Shown piece by piece: positions 25,472 through 32,529 of a DNA stretch of 32,529 bases (the stretch's first letter is position 1; each line of letters begins with the position of its first letter). The position numbers were made by a program, and so were the translations under genes. The notes beneath the pieces were generated by a model. That model was not told where the DNA came from. It was given only the letters and a program-made list of their open reading frames with translations, and searched no databases. Source of the DNA: an uncultured Eubacteriales bacterium. Lineage in GTDB: Bacteria; Bacillota; Clostridia; Oscillospirales; Oscillospiraceae. Location: NCBI GenBank assembly GCA_900544975.1, contig UQXI01000030.1, forward strand, positions 1-32,529. Reading direction: 5' to 3'.

Positions 25472-27088
25472 TCAGGGAATGATCCGGCGGGCGCCGACGT
25501 AATGTTCGCCGTAATAGCTGCTGTCCACGCCGGAGATGATGACGCCGTCCCGGGAATTGGCGGCGTGGACGAACTCCCCGTCCCCGATGTAGATGCCCAC
25601 GTGGGTGATGTCATTCAGGCTGTAGCTCTCGGAGAAGAACAGCAGGTCTCCCGGCAGGAGGGAGTCCTGGGATACCTCCCAGCTGGCTTTGTATTCCCAC
25701 TGATCGGTGGCAGTGCGGCCAATGTCAGCATAGCCGTTGTGGGTATAGACATACCACACAAAGCCGGAGCAGTCAAAGCCGGTGGCGGGGTCCTTGCCGC
25801 CCCAGATGTAATCATAGCCCACATATTGCAGGGCAAATTCCACCAGGGCCGTGGCCTCAGGCCGGTCAGAGGGATCCACCGGGGGCTCAATCCATGTCTG
25901 AAGCGCCTGGTAAGCGCGGAAGAACATGACCAGGGCTTGCTGGCACTGGGTGTCGCTCTTGGGAAGCAGCTGGTTGCCGTCCCCTTTGACAATCCCCAGG
26001 TCCACCAGGAGGCGGGCGCAGGGCAGGGCATAGCTGCTCAGCTGACCGGAATCTGCAAACTGGGAGAGGCTGGTGCCGGGACTATCGTCCCGGGGATAGC
26101 CGCAGGCGGACAGGAAGTTGACGGTGATTTTGAAAAACTGCTCCCGGGTGATGGGGGCGTCCGGGCAGAAGGTGCCGTTGGGGAAACCGTTTACAAACCC
26201 CAGGTAATAGGCCTGGGTGATGGTGGGGTCGTCCATATCGGTGAAGGGGCTGTCCTCCACCCGAAAAATCGGGTTGGGATGAAGAGACAGGTAGGCTTCC
26301 ATGGCCACATAGCACATTTCTCCCCGGGTGATGGGGAGGACCATATCCCGGCCCAGGAAACGCTCTGGGATGAGGGCCAGCTCATCCATGGCCTCGATTT
26401 CCTCCTTGGCCCAGGGGCTGAGGTTGGGGTACTTCTCCTGGGGGCTGGTCAGTGTGGACAAAGAGTCGCCGGACAGGCATATGTAGGCCCGGTAAAACAT
26501 GGCCAGGGCTTGTTCGCAGGTGGTGTTGCCCAGGGGATCCAGGGTCCCGCCGGTTCCTCGCACCACGCCCAGGGTTACCATTTGGCAGGTGGATTCCATG
26601 GCCCAGGCGCTCACGGCGTCGACATCGGCAAAGCCTGCCAGGGGCGCTCCCTGCACTTCTGTGGGGAGCCCTGTGACTTGGAGGAACCGGGCAGTGAATA
26701 CGAAGAATTCCTGCCGGGTCAGGAGCCGGTCCGGGCGGAAGGTGCCGTCTCCATAGCCCAGAGTGAGGCCGACGGCGTATGCCTTGGCGGCAATGGGATC
26801 CTGGGTGTCGGAGAAGGGAACCTCGGAGGACGGGGAAATCTCCTGGCCGGTGTAGCGCTCGTAGGCCTGCACGGCAATGGCGCACATTTCCAGTCGGGTG
26901 ATGTGCTCCCGCAGGTCGTGCCGTTCCTCCAGCTGGGCGGGGATGAGCCCCAAGGCGTCCATGGCCTCCAGCTCTGCCTTGGCCCAGGTGCTGGCGTGGC
27001 CGTAGGCAAAGGCGCTGGGCAAGCAGCTGATCAGAAGCGCAGCCAGGCAGAGGGCGGATAAAAGTCGTAGTAATTTGCTGTTTCTCAT
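25472..27088 (-). CDS. Secreted SLH-repeat protein with C-terminal NlpC/P60 peptidoglycan hydrolase
   Basis: This 538-residue exported protein has a signal peptide (about 1-28, SAFA). Two related blocks of SLH repeats follow, each opening with WAK-x-E-x-EAMD (about 35-230 and 240-410); several repeats are degenerate, but GYGDGTFRPDRLLTRQEFF is canonical. The NlpC/P60 domain (about 420-538) has catalytic C440 in GFDCSGFVWYVY and H496 in ITHVGIYIGDGEFVHAAN, so it should be an active endopeptidase that cuts stem peptides. The SLH part would hold it on the wall. Its ATG overlaps the stop of exonuclease III (ATGA), an odd pairing of a repair gene with a wall hydrolase. Its own GGGAGG lies about 10 bases upstream. 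Confidence 0.93.
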   Translation of the reverse strand: MRNSKLLRLLSALCLAALLISCLPSAFAYGHASTWAKAELEAMDALGLIPAQLEERHDLREHITRLEMCAIAVQAYERYTGQEISPSSEVPFSDTQDPIAAKAYAVGLTLGYGDGTFRPDRLLTRQEFFVFTARFLQVTGLPTEVQGAPLAGFADVDAVSAWAMESTCQMVTLGVVRGTGGTLDPLGNTTCEQALAMFYRAYICLSGDSLSTLTSPQEKYPNLSPWAKEEIEAMDELALIPERFLGRDMVLPITRGEMCYVAMEAYLSLHPNPIFRVEDSPFTDMDDPTITQAYYLGFVNGFPNGTFCPDAPITREQFFKITVNFLSACGYPRDDSPGTSLSQFADSGQLSSYALPCARLLVDLGIVKGDGNQLLPKSDTQCQQALVMFFRAYQALQTWIEPPVDPSDRPEATALVEFALQYVGYDYIWGGKDPATGFDCSGFVWYVYTHNGYADIGRTATDQWEYKASWEVSQDSLLPGDLLFFSESYSLNDITHVGIYIGDGEFVHAANSRDGVIISGVDSSYYGEHYVGARRIIP

Positions 27089-27855
27089 GGTGTGCTAGCC
27101 TCCCAATTTAGTTCCAGTTCCACAGGGCAGTGGTCAGAGCCGAGGATTTCTCCGTGGATGCGGGCCTGGCTTACCCGGTTCCGCAGTGCGTTGGATACCA
27201 GGAAATAGTCAATCCGCCATCCGGCGTTGTTTTTCCGGGCGTTGAAGCGGTAGCTCCACCAGCTGTAGGCCCCGGTCAGATCCGGGTACAGGAGCCGGAA
27301 GGTATCGGTGAAGCCGGCGTCTAACAGGCGGGTGAAGCTCTCCCGCTCCTCGTCGGAGAATCCGGTGTTGCCCCGGTTGGGGCCGGGATTCTTCAGGTCG
27401 ATCTCCTGGTGAGCCACATTCAGGTCCCCGCAGGCCACCACCGGCTTCTGGGCGGCCAGGGCGGTGAGCTTCTCCCGAAAGGCCTGATCCCAGGCCAGGC
27501 GGTGATCCAGCCGTTTCAGGCCCTCTTGGGCGTTTGGGGTGTAGCAGGTGACCAGGTAGAAGTCCTGGTATTCCAGGGTGATCATCCGCCCCTCCTGGTC
27601 CAGCTCCTCTACGCCCAGGCCGTATTGGACGGACAGGGGCGGCGTTTTGGCAAAGATGGCGGTGCCCGAATAGCCCTTCTTCTGGGCGGAGCACCAGAAC
27701 TGGGTGTAGCCTGGGGTGTCCAGCTGAATTTGCCCCGGCTGGAGCTTGGTTTCCTGGAGGCAGAAGAAATCTGCGTCCAGCTGGCGGAAGGTATCCAGGA
27801 AGCCTTTTTGCACGCAGGCCCGCAGACCGTTTACGTTCCAAGAGATGAAGCGCAA
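27085..27855 (-). CDS. xth: Exodeoxyribonuclease III / AP endonuclease
   Basis: This 256-residue enzyme cuts DNA at abasic sites and trims 3' ends in base-excision repair. Family motifs are MRFISWNVNGLRA, LQETK (metal-binding E35), YTPN, GDLNVAH, WWSYRFNARKNNAGWRIDYFLVS and the terminal GSDHCPV with the catalytic histidine. The start is a TTG at 27855, supported by a GGGGG-rich ribosome site 7-8 bases upstream and by the invariant beginning of the family; no ATG or GTG is available in frame nearby. It heads a two-gene operon with the SLH-NlpC/P60 gene, which overlaps its stop codon by 4 bp. Confidence 0.95.
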   Translation of the reverse strand: MRFISWNVNGLRACVQKGFLDTFRQLDADFFCLQETKLQPGQIQLDTPGYTQFWCSAQKKGYSGTAIFAKTPPLSVQYGLGVEELDQEGRMITLEYQDFYLVTCYTPNAQEGLKRLDHRLAWDQAFREKLTALAAQKPVVACGDLNVAHQEIDLKNPGPNRGNTGFSDEERESFTRLLDAGFTDTFRLLYPDLTGAYSWWSYRFNARKNNAGWRIDYFLVSNALRNRVSQARIHGEILGSDHCPVELELNWEASTP

Positions 27856-27901
27856 GGCCAGTCCCCCTTTCCCGACAGAGCGGTAACAAAGTTCTTTCTA
27901 T

Positions 27902-27930
27902 ATCATAGCAAAAAGAAACAAAAATTACAA
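27902..27930 (-). promoter_or_regulatory. Sigma-A promoter of xth
   Basis: On the minus strand TTGTAA (27930-27925) and TATGAT (27907-27902) are separated by 17 bp, about 40 bases before the TTG start. The rest of the 300-bp divergent gap shows only a small CCACCT/AGGTGG inverted repeat at 27980-28004. Confidence 0.75.
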
Positions 27931-28065
27931 CCTATATTTCAAAAAAGTTACAAACGGCGGAAAATTCCGGTGTATGCCGCCACCTGAGAAAGACCGTGAG
28001 GTGGAGGAAATTCCTTAAAAAGCGGCGCTATTTTCGCCTGGTGTGTAAAACCTTTCGGAAAAAGC

Positions 28066-28094
28066 TTGTAGTTTTCAGGTACATATGGTATAAT
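28066..28094 (+). promoter_or_regulatory. Sigma-A promoter of the dCMP deaminase-like gene
   Basis: TTGTAG (28066-28071) and TATAAT (28089-28094) are separated by 17 bp, with TGG extending the -10 box. The leader is about 55 bases. Confidence 0.8.
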
Positions 28095-28155
28095 CTCATC
28101 AAATGACTGCTCAGAAAGAGCAGAGGCTGGACACAGCCCAAAAGGGAGAGATATC

Positions 28156-28647
28156 ATGAGCCGGATTGACAAAGAGAATTACTATCTGGACATCGCCGAG
28201 ACGGTGCTGGAGCGCTCCACCTGCCGCCGGGTTCGCAGCGGGGCCATCATTGTCCGCAATGACGAGATTGTATCCACCGGTTACAACGGCGCCCCCCGGG
28301 GCCGGGCCAACTGCATCGACTTGGGCCACTGCACCTGGGAGCGGCGTGGCGGCCCCGAGAGCGGGCGGTATGAGCTCTGCCGGAGTGTGCATGCCGAGGC
28401 CAACGCCATCATCTCCGCCGCCCGCAGCGAGTGTCTGGGCGGGGCCCTTTATCTGGTGAGCCGGGATGCCGTCACCGGGGAGCTTCTGGAGCGGCAGGAG
28501 CCCTGTTCCGTGTGCTGCCGGATGATCATCAATGCTGGTCTCAGCAAAGTGGTGGTCCGGGATTCAGGCAGCCGGTACCGGGTGTTCCGGGTGCAGGACT
28601 GGGTGTTCCAAGATGATACCCTCCTGGAGCCGGGCGAGGGAGCATAG
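28156..28647 (+). CDS. dCMP deaminase-like cytidine/deoxycytidylate deaminase
   Basis: This 163-residue zinc deaminase has the catalytic H79-A-E81 motif (HAEANAI) and the second zinc motif P116-C117-x-x-C120, with the N-terminal SGAIIVRNDEIVSTGYNG strand typical of deoxycytidylate deaminases and ComEB. The likely reaction is dCMP to dUMP, feeding dTMP synthesis. The segment NCIDLGHCTWERRG between the two core parts contains extra cysteines, as in dCMP deaminases of this type. GGGAGAG precedes the ATG. It stands alone, with its own promoter and a strong double hairpin behind it. A different small substrate cannot be ruled out, because the family also contains riboflavin and tRNA deaminases. 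Confidence 0.88.
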   Translation: MSRIDKENYYLDIAETVLERSTCRRVRSGAIIVRNDEIVSTGYNGAPRGRANCIDLGHCTWERRGGPESGRYELCRSVHAEANAIISAARSECLGGALYLVSRDAVTGELLERQEPCSVCCRMIINAGLSKVVVRDSGSRYRVFRVQDWVFQDDTLLEPGEGA

Positions 28648-28657
28648 ACATAAATAT

Positions 28658-28705
28658 AGAGGGCGCACCGCCAGGGGATGTTCCCCGGATGGCGGTGCGC
28701 CCTCT
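28658..28705 (+). terminator. First hairpin after the dCMP deaminase gene
   Basis: Sixteen-base perfect arms AGAGGGCGCACCGCCA and its complement (28658-28673 and 28690-28705) enclose an inner GGGGA/TCCCC stem. There is no clear T run directly after it. Confidence 0.6.
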
Positions 28706-28711
28706 GTCCAT

Positions 28712-28747
28712 GAGAAAAGCGCCCCACAGGCACGGGGCGCTTTTCTC
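28712..28747 (+). terminator. Second hairpin after the dCMP deaminase gene
   Basis: Fourteen-base perfect arms GAGAAAAGCGCCCC and its complement (28712-28725 and 28734-28747) enclose an 8-base loop. The T run lies within the distal arm, and with A residues on the other arm it could act in both directions. From 28748 to about 28939 I see no gene, promoter or structure. Confidence 0.7.
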
Positions 28748-28939
28748 AGCGTACTACAAAAAGAGAGAGGTAGGAAGTAGTCCAAAACTAGAAGGACAAA
28801 CAGAGAATAAGGGATCCGGCTCACGGCTTCCGTATCACCTTATGTGCCTAGGATAAAGAAAACTTTTGAACAGGATATGAATAGAAAGAAAACAAAAGGT
28901 GAAAGAGGCATGAACACCCTGGAGCACCATGCGACACCG

Positions 28940-29100
28940 CCGCCAGGGCGGATCCGGGTGTCCGCCCGGCGGAAACATCGTACGTTTTTTTGCCATTTCC
29001 GGCGAATTCGCAATGCCTACCACGGGCGGACACATGGGTCCGCCCCTACGATGAGATACCAAGATGTGCACAAGCGGATTCTTCAGCGTTGACGTAGAAT
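28940..29100. repeat. Paired-palindrome intergenic repeat, copy C (rearranged: right end followed by left end)
   Basis: A slightly degenerate palindrome at 28946-28967 is followed by GCGGAAACAT and GGCGAATTCGCAATGCC (the right-end flank of copy A). Then comes a perfect palindrome at 29024-29045 with the left-end flank CCCCTACGATGAGATACC and a match to the start of the linker (GATTCTTC, GTAGAAT). The central linker is missing. The order is what one gets at the junction of two tandem units after losing the outer parts. Confidence 0.75.
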
Positions 29101-29211
29101 CTACTTTCTGGCGGAACGGCATATGAGTGGCTTTGAAATGTCCGCGATACGTGGAACTTTGTTTTCTGTTCAAAGTGACGGAAATTTCTTTTGCATACGC
29201 GAATATTTTTG

Positions 29212-29240
29212 TTGAAATTTCTGCCTCCATCCTCTACAAT
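29212..29240 (+). promoter_or_regulatory. Sigma-A promoter of the Gate-domain protein gene
   Basis: TTGAAA (29212-29217) and TACAAT (29235-29240) are separated by 17 bp, about 40 bases before the ATG at 29282. Confidence 0.75.
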
Positions 29241-29281
29241 AGGTCCTGCATCCAGGAAACCAAATGGAGGAGGAATTCCCA

Positions 29282-30484
29282 ATGGAAAGTCCGGCAAAGC
29301 AAGCCACCCCCAACGCACAGCCTGCTGCAGGTCAGAAAAAGGCCGTCAGTGTGGAGGCATTCGTTTTTCTCGGCATCTTCATTTTGATTTTTGGTCTGAT
29401 TGGCCACAAAATGGGGATGATCAACCTGCTTAACACCATGATGAACACCGCTTTTGATCTGCTCATCAACACCGTTCTGTACATCATGGGCATCGCCGTC
29501 TTGGCTGGCGCCCTGGGCGCACTGCTGACCGAATTCGGCGTGGTGGCCCTCATCAACAAACTGCTCTCCCCTCTCATGGGCATCCTATACGGTCTGCCCG
29601 GCGCGGCTTCCATTGGAATCGTGACCACCTATCTCTCTGACAATCCTGCCATTTTGACTCTGGCAGATGACGCCAGCTTCCGCCGCTACTTCAAGCGGTA
29701 TCAGCTGCCCGCTCTCACCAATCTGGGCACGGCCTTTGGTATGGGCGCAGTCATCACCGCATTCATGCTGGGCCTGCAGCTGACCTCCGGCGGCGGCAAC
29801 TTTGGCCTGGCGGTCCTGGTGGGCAACCTGGGCGCCGTGTTTGGAAGCATCGTCAGCGCCCGGCTGATGCTGCGATTCACCAAGAAGGTATTCGGTACCG
29901 AGGCCTATTGCGATATCCCGGAGGGCTGCGAACATGCGGACCTCTCCACCCGGACGGTCCGGCCCGGCGGTGTTGGCGCCCGGCTGCTGGCTGCTCTCAC
30001 CGAGGGCGGCGCTTCCGGCGTGAAAATGGGCATAGAGATCATCCCCGGCGTTCTGCTCATCTGTACCTTTGTGCTGCTGCTCACCAAGGGACCTGGTGAA
30101 GGCGGCGTCTACACCGGCGCTGCTTACGAGGGGGTGGCTGTCCTGCCCTGGCTGGGTCAGAAGCTCTCCTTCCTGCTGAAGCCCCTTTTCGGCCTCACCA
30201 GCGCCGAGTGCATCGCCGTTCCCATCACCGCCTTAGGCGCTGCCGGGGCAGCCATCGGCCTGGTGCCGGGACTGCTGACCTCCGGCCTGGCGGGACCGCA
30301 GGACATTGCCGTCTTCACTGCCATGTGCATGTGCTGGAGCGGCTACCTGTCCACCCACGTGGCCATGATGTCCAGCCTGAAGTGTACCTACCTCACCGGC
30401 CGCGCCATCGCCTGCCACACCATTGGCGGCCTGTGTGCCGGCGTCTTCGCCCACTGGGTCTTTGCCCTGCTGTCTCTCCTATAG
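29282..30484 (+). CDS. Multi-pass membrane protein with Gate (nucleoside recognition) domain
   Basis: This 400-residue integral membrane protein has a hydrophilic Lys/Pro/Gln-rich start (about 1-22) and eight or more hydrophobic helices. Two halves look related: the first contains GAASIGIVTTYLSDNPAIL and the second GLTSAECIAVPITALGAAGA followed by SGYLSTHVAMMSS. Paired half-repeats with such short polar motifs in membrane segments are typical of the Gate/nucleoside-recognition family (PF07670), which includes transporters and the sporulation proteins SpmA and SpmB. The substrate is unknown. GGAGGAGG precedes the ATG at 29282; an in-frame ATG at 29264 overlaps that ribosome site. It is monocistronic and followed by a long palindrome. 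Confidence 0.65.
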   Translation: MESPAKQATPNAQPAAGQKKAVSVEAFVFLGIFILIFGLIGHKMGMINLLNTMMNTAFDLLINTVLYIMGIAVLAGALGALLTEFGVVALINKLLSPLMGILYGLPGAASIGIVTTYLSDNPAILTLADDASFRRYFKRYQLPALTNLGTAFGMGAVITAFMLGLQLTSGGGNFGLAVLVGNLGAVFGSIVSARLMLRFTKKVFGTEAYCDIPEGCEHADLSTRTVRPGGVGARLLAALTEGGASGVKMGIEIIPGVLLICTFVLLLTKGPGEGGVYTGAAYEGVAVLPWLGQKLSFLLKPLFGLTSAECIAVPITALGAAGAAIGLVPGLLTSGLAGPQDIAVFTAMCMCWSGYLSTHVAMMSSLKCTYLTGRAIACHTIGGLCAGVFAHWVFALLSLL

Positions 30485-30505
30485 ACCATATAGAACCAAT
30501 GTGGC

Positions 30506-30557
30506 ACGCTCCCCTACAGATGACAAGGCCTCGGCTCTGTCCTCTGTGGGGGAGCGT
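30506..30557 (+). repeat. 52-bp imperfect palindrome after the Gate-domain gene
   Basis: Outer arms ACGCTCCCC (30506-30514) and GGGGAGCGT (30549-30557) continue inward through a T-G wobble to ACAGA/TCTGT, giving a 15-bp stem. The loop itself contains GACA/TGTC and GCC/GGC pairs. It begins 21 bases after the stop codon and could end the transcript, although no T run follows. The form also suits a mobile palindromic repeat. From 30558 to 30759 I see nothing further. Confidence 0.55.
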
Positions 30558-30759
30558 ATGATTTCATTGAGGGAGCGCGAACAGAGGCACATTCCAAAGG
30601 TATCACCAAAGAATCCGGCTACACACCGCAGGAAGGCGCCGGCTGGAGGGCTGGAACATCTTCTCTCACGTATCGGCACTGGGATTCATGCAACCTCCAC
30701 AAAATTGGATCTTCTTTTTGTGCATTGCGACAATTTTCGACTAACGCGTCAGGGATCCA

Positions 30760-30788
30760 TTGACTTTTTTGAAGAGGCGTGCTATACT
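30760..30788 (+). promoter_or_regulatory. Sigma-A promoter of the flotillin gene
   Basis: TTGACT (30760-30765) and TATACT (30783-30788) are separated by 17 bp. The start codon is 213 bases further on, so the mRNA has an unusually long leader of about 205 bases. Confidence 0.8.
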
Positions 30789-30809
30789 ATTTCCAACAAA
30801 AGGGAGTAG

Positions 30810-30874
30810 TTGCACCGCACACAATGCGATGTCGCACCACCGTCATGTCCGGCTTCTCAGCCCGGTTGGTGCAA
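30810..30874 (+). other. Possible structured 5' leader of the flotillin mRNA
   Basis: TTGCACC (30810-30816) and GGTGCAA (30868-30874) can close a roughly 65-base domain that starts within about 15 bases of the predicted transcription start. Inside it, CCGGC and GCCCGG can pair near 30849-30865. The domain is followed by about 125 bases before the ribosome site. It matches no riboswitch class that I know. Confidence 0.35.
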
Positions 30875-31001
30875 ATTCTCTACCAAAGAGATTTCAACAA
30901 GACTTTTATTGCAGGCGTGCTCTGTAATAAGGGTCTTTTTTCTTCCTTTTGTTCCCGCGGGTTCCCAGATCACCATTTACACAAAATCAGGAGGTACGAA
31001 C

Positions 31002-32408
31002 ATGGATTACATTGGTTACATCATCGCAGGCGTTGTGCTCCTTTTGGGCATCCTGCTGCTGGTCTGCGGCTATCTCAAGGCCCCCCCAGACACGGCCTAC
31101 ATCATCTCCGGCTTCCGTAAGCGCCGCATCCTCATCGGCAAGGCCGGTTGGCGCATCCCCTTCTTTGAGCGGGTGGACCGGATCTCCCTGCGGGTCATGC
31201 AGGTGGACGTGAAAACCTCGGAAGCCGTCCCCACCAACGAGTTCATCAACGTCAGCGTCGATGGCGTGGCCAACGTCAAAGTTTCTTCCGACGACGCTTT
31301 GCTTCTTCGCGCTGCCGAGACCCTGCTCAACATGGACCAGGATGAGCTCATCTCCCTGGTGACCCAGGTACTGGAAGGCAATATGCGTGAAATCGTGGGC
31401 TCTGTGGGCCTCAAGGAAATGGTCCAGGACCGCCAGGGCGTGGCCAAGAAAATCACGGAAAACGTAGTACCCGACATGGAAAAACTGGGCATCGAAGTGG
31501 TCAACTTCAACATCCAGAATTTCCGGGACAGCGCCGGTACCATTGAAAACATGGGTATCGACAATGTGGAGCAAATCCGCAAAAACGCCCAGATCGCCAA
31601 GGCCAACGCCCAGCGGGACATTGCCATTGCCACCGCCCAGGCCCAGGAAGAGGCCAACGCCATCAAAGTGGAGGCCGAGAAAAAAATTGCCGAGCAAAAC
31701 GCCCAGCTGTCGGTCCAGCAGGCCCAGATGCAGGTCATGGCCGACACCAAGAAGGCCGAGGCCGACGCCGCTTACTCCATCCAACAGGAGAGCCAGCGGA
31801 AAACCATCGAGGTGACCCGGGCCAACGCAGACATCGCCCGCCGGGAGAAAGAGGCGGAGCTGGCCGAGAAGGAAATCGCCCTGCGGGAGCGGGAGCTGGA
31901 TGCAGAAATCCGCAAGCAGGCCGACGCCATGAAGTACAAAGCGGAGAAGGACGCAGAAGCCCAGCTCATCCGCCGCCAGCGGGAGGCAGAAGCCCAAAAA
32001 TACGAAGCCCTCCAGCAAGCGGAGGCACGGAAGGCGGAAGCGGAAGCCCTGCGCTTTGCCATGGAGCAGGAGGCCGAGGGCATCCGGGCCAAGGGCCTGG
32101 CAGAGGCCGAAGCCATTGAGAAGAAGGCCGAGGCCCAGAAGCGCATGGGCGAAGCCTCCATTCTGGAGATGTACCTGGCTGCACTGCCCGAGGTGGTCAA
32201 AAACGCCGCCGCTCCCCTGGCTCAGACGGAGAAGATTGTCATGTACGGCGACGGCAACTCCACCAAGCTGATCAAAGACGTCATCGCCAGCACCAACCAG
32301 ATCGCCGACGGTATGCGGGAATCCACAGGCATCGACCTGCAGGCGCTCATTGCCGGCTTCGCCGGTGGCAAGGCCGCCCAGAAGTCAGAGCCAGTGGAAG
32401 TTGGATAA
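31002..32408 (+). CDS. Flotillin-like SPFH-domain protein (YqiK/FloT type)
   Basis: This 468-residue membrane-associated scaffold has one hydrophobic helix at about 4-24, an SPFH/band-7 domain (about 25-210; PPDTAYIISGFRKRRILIGKAGWRIPFFERV and VDVKTSEAVPTNEFINVSVDG contain family landmarks), then a long alanine/glutamate-rich coiled coil (about 215-400, repeated EA and KAEAEA runs) and a C-terminal tail. Flotillins organise membrane microdomains and affect fluidity, secretion and signalling. AGGAGG with 7-base spacing supports the ATG at 31002; the open frame continuing upstream to 30810 lies in the leader. It lacks the adjacent NfeD gene that often accompanies bacterial flotillins; none precedes it here, and the downstream side is not visible far enough. 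Confidence 0.92.
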   Translation: MDYIGYIIAGVVLLLGILLLVCGYLKAPPDTAYIISGFRKRRILIGKAGWRIPFFERVDRISLRVMQVDVKTSEAVPTNEFINVSVDGVANVKVSSDDALLLRAAETLLNMDQDELISLVTQVLEGNMREIVGSVGLKEMVQDRQGVAKKITENVVPDMEKLGIEVVNFNIQNFRDSAGTIENMGIDNVEQIRKNAQIAKANAQRDIAIATAQAQEEANAIKVEAEKKIAEQNAQLSVQQAQMQVMADTKKAEADAAYSIQQESQRKTIEVTRANADIARREKEAELAEKEIALRERELDAEIRKQADAMKYKAEKDAEAQLIRRQREAEAQKYEALQQAEARKAEAEALRFAMEQEAEGIRAKGLAEAEAIEKKAEAQKRMGEASILEMYLAALPEVVKNAAAPLAQTEKIVMYGDGNSTKLIKDVIASTNQIADGMRESTGIDLQALIAGFAGGKAAQKSEPVEVG

Positions 32409-32447
32409 CACTTCCGATTCCTTCTTGGAAAACGCAGTCAAAGTCAC

Positions 32448-32475
32448 AATTCAGGCCACAGGGGCGGACACATGG
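32448..32475. repeat. Truncated paired-palindrome repeat, copy D
   Basis: AATTC, GCCACA and GGGGCGGACACATGG match the left end of the repeat family in order, but the sequence departs from the consensus in the middle of the palindrome at about 32475, where GTCCGCCCC would be expected. Confidence 0.55.
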
Positions 32476-32529
32476 TGTATAGACTGGTATGATCATTTAC
32501 AGAAAAGCCGGGGGGATCGTTTACAGTTT
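32476..32529. mobile_element. Possible insertion-sequence end at the right edge
   Basis: From 32476 the sequence begins TGTATAGACTGG and then carries two copies of GATC-A/G-TTTACAG at 32491-32502 and 32515-32526, 24 bp apart. Short tandem sites of this kind are known at the ends of IS21-family elements, whose termini start with TG. No transposase is in view, so the family assignment is only a suggestion. Confidence 0.35.

Noticed and set aside
28844..29092. An 82-codon plus-strand frame over repeat copy C.
   Set aside because: Its codons come from the non-coding repeat, and similar chance peptides arise from the other copies; there is no ribosome site.
30423..30809. A 128-codon frame running from the Gate gene through the palindrome to the flotillin promoter.
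   Set aside because: It starts inside another gene, has no ribosome site, and both strands of the palindrome give similar peptides, which is what an inverted repeat produces.

Overview
The window looks like chromosomal DNA of a GC-rich Clostridia bacterium, most probably of the Oscillospiraceae/Flavonifractor-Oscillibacter kind. The evidence is the gene order ecfA1-ecfA2-ecfT-truA, the S-layer-homology (SLH) surface proteins, YmdB and flotillin homologues, textbook sigma-A promoters (nearly all with 17-bp spacers) and strong AGGAGG ribosome sites. The genus is inferred from style, not from a marker gene. No rRNA, tRNA, CRISPR array or complete insertion sequence was seen.

Layout. 1-1072 (minus): ymdB overlapping the start of an SbcD-like metallophosphoesterase cut by the left edge. 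1284-1868: an AT-rich orphan membrane-anchored protein with its own strong promoter. 2134-10249 (plus): one long run of tightly packed genes: class A penicillin-binding protein, COG1092-type methyltransferase, ecfA1, ecfA2, ecfT, truA and a DUF5711-like protein, closed by a clear terminator. 10395-12761 (plus): a large cytosolic protein with a deacetylase-like front and carbohydrate-type beta domains behind, convergent with a Gfo/Idh/MocA oxidoreductase (13174-14448, minus). 14728-17236 (plus): mnmE and a cysteine desulfurase, both plausibly serving U34 modification of tRNA. 17657-21123 (minus): a second, dedicated ECF transporter in two genes, in which both ATPases and the substrate-binding membrane subunit are fused in one polypeptide. 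21313-27855 (minus): a double-headed secreted nucleotidase with SLH repeats between its two heads, an SLH-NlpC/P60 wall hydrolase and exonuclease III. 28156-32408 (plus): a dCMP-deaminase-like enzyme, a Gate-domain membrane protein and a flotillin.

Between genes lies a family of non-coding repeats (12887-13140, 17353-17612, 28940-29100 and a broken copy at 32448-32475). Full copies have two small palindromes in opposite orientation with a conserved linker of about 139 bp. The last copy stops abruptly and runs into short direct repeats that resemble an insertion-sequence end at the right edge.

Functional themes are cell envelope (PBP, NlpC/P60, SLH proteins, flotillin), vitamin or micronutrient uptake by two separate ECF systems, tRNA modification (truA, mnmE, cysteine desulfurase) and nucleotide scavenging. 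The strongest candidates for something new are the ATPase-ATPase-S fusion, the zinc-ribbon insertion in the penicillin-binding protein, the nucleotidase-SLH-nucleotidase architecture and the paired-palindrome repeat family.
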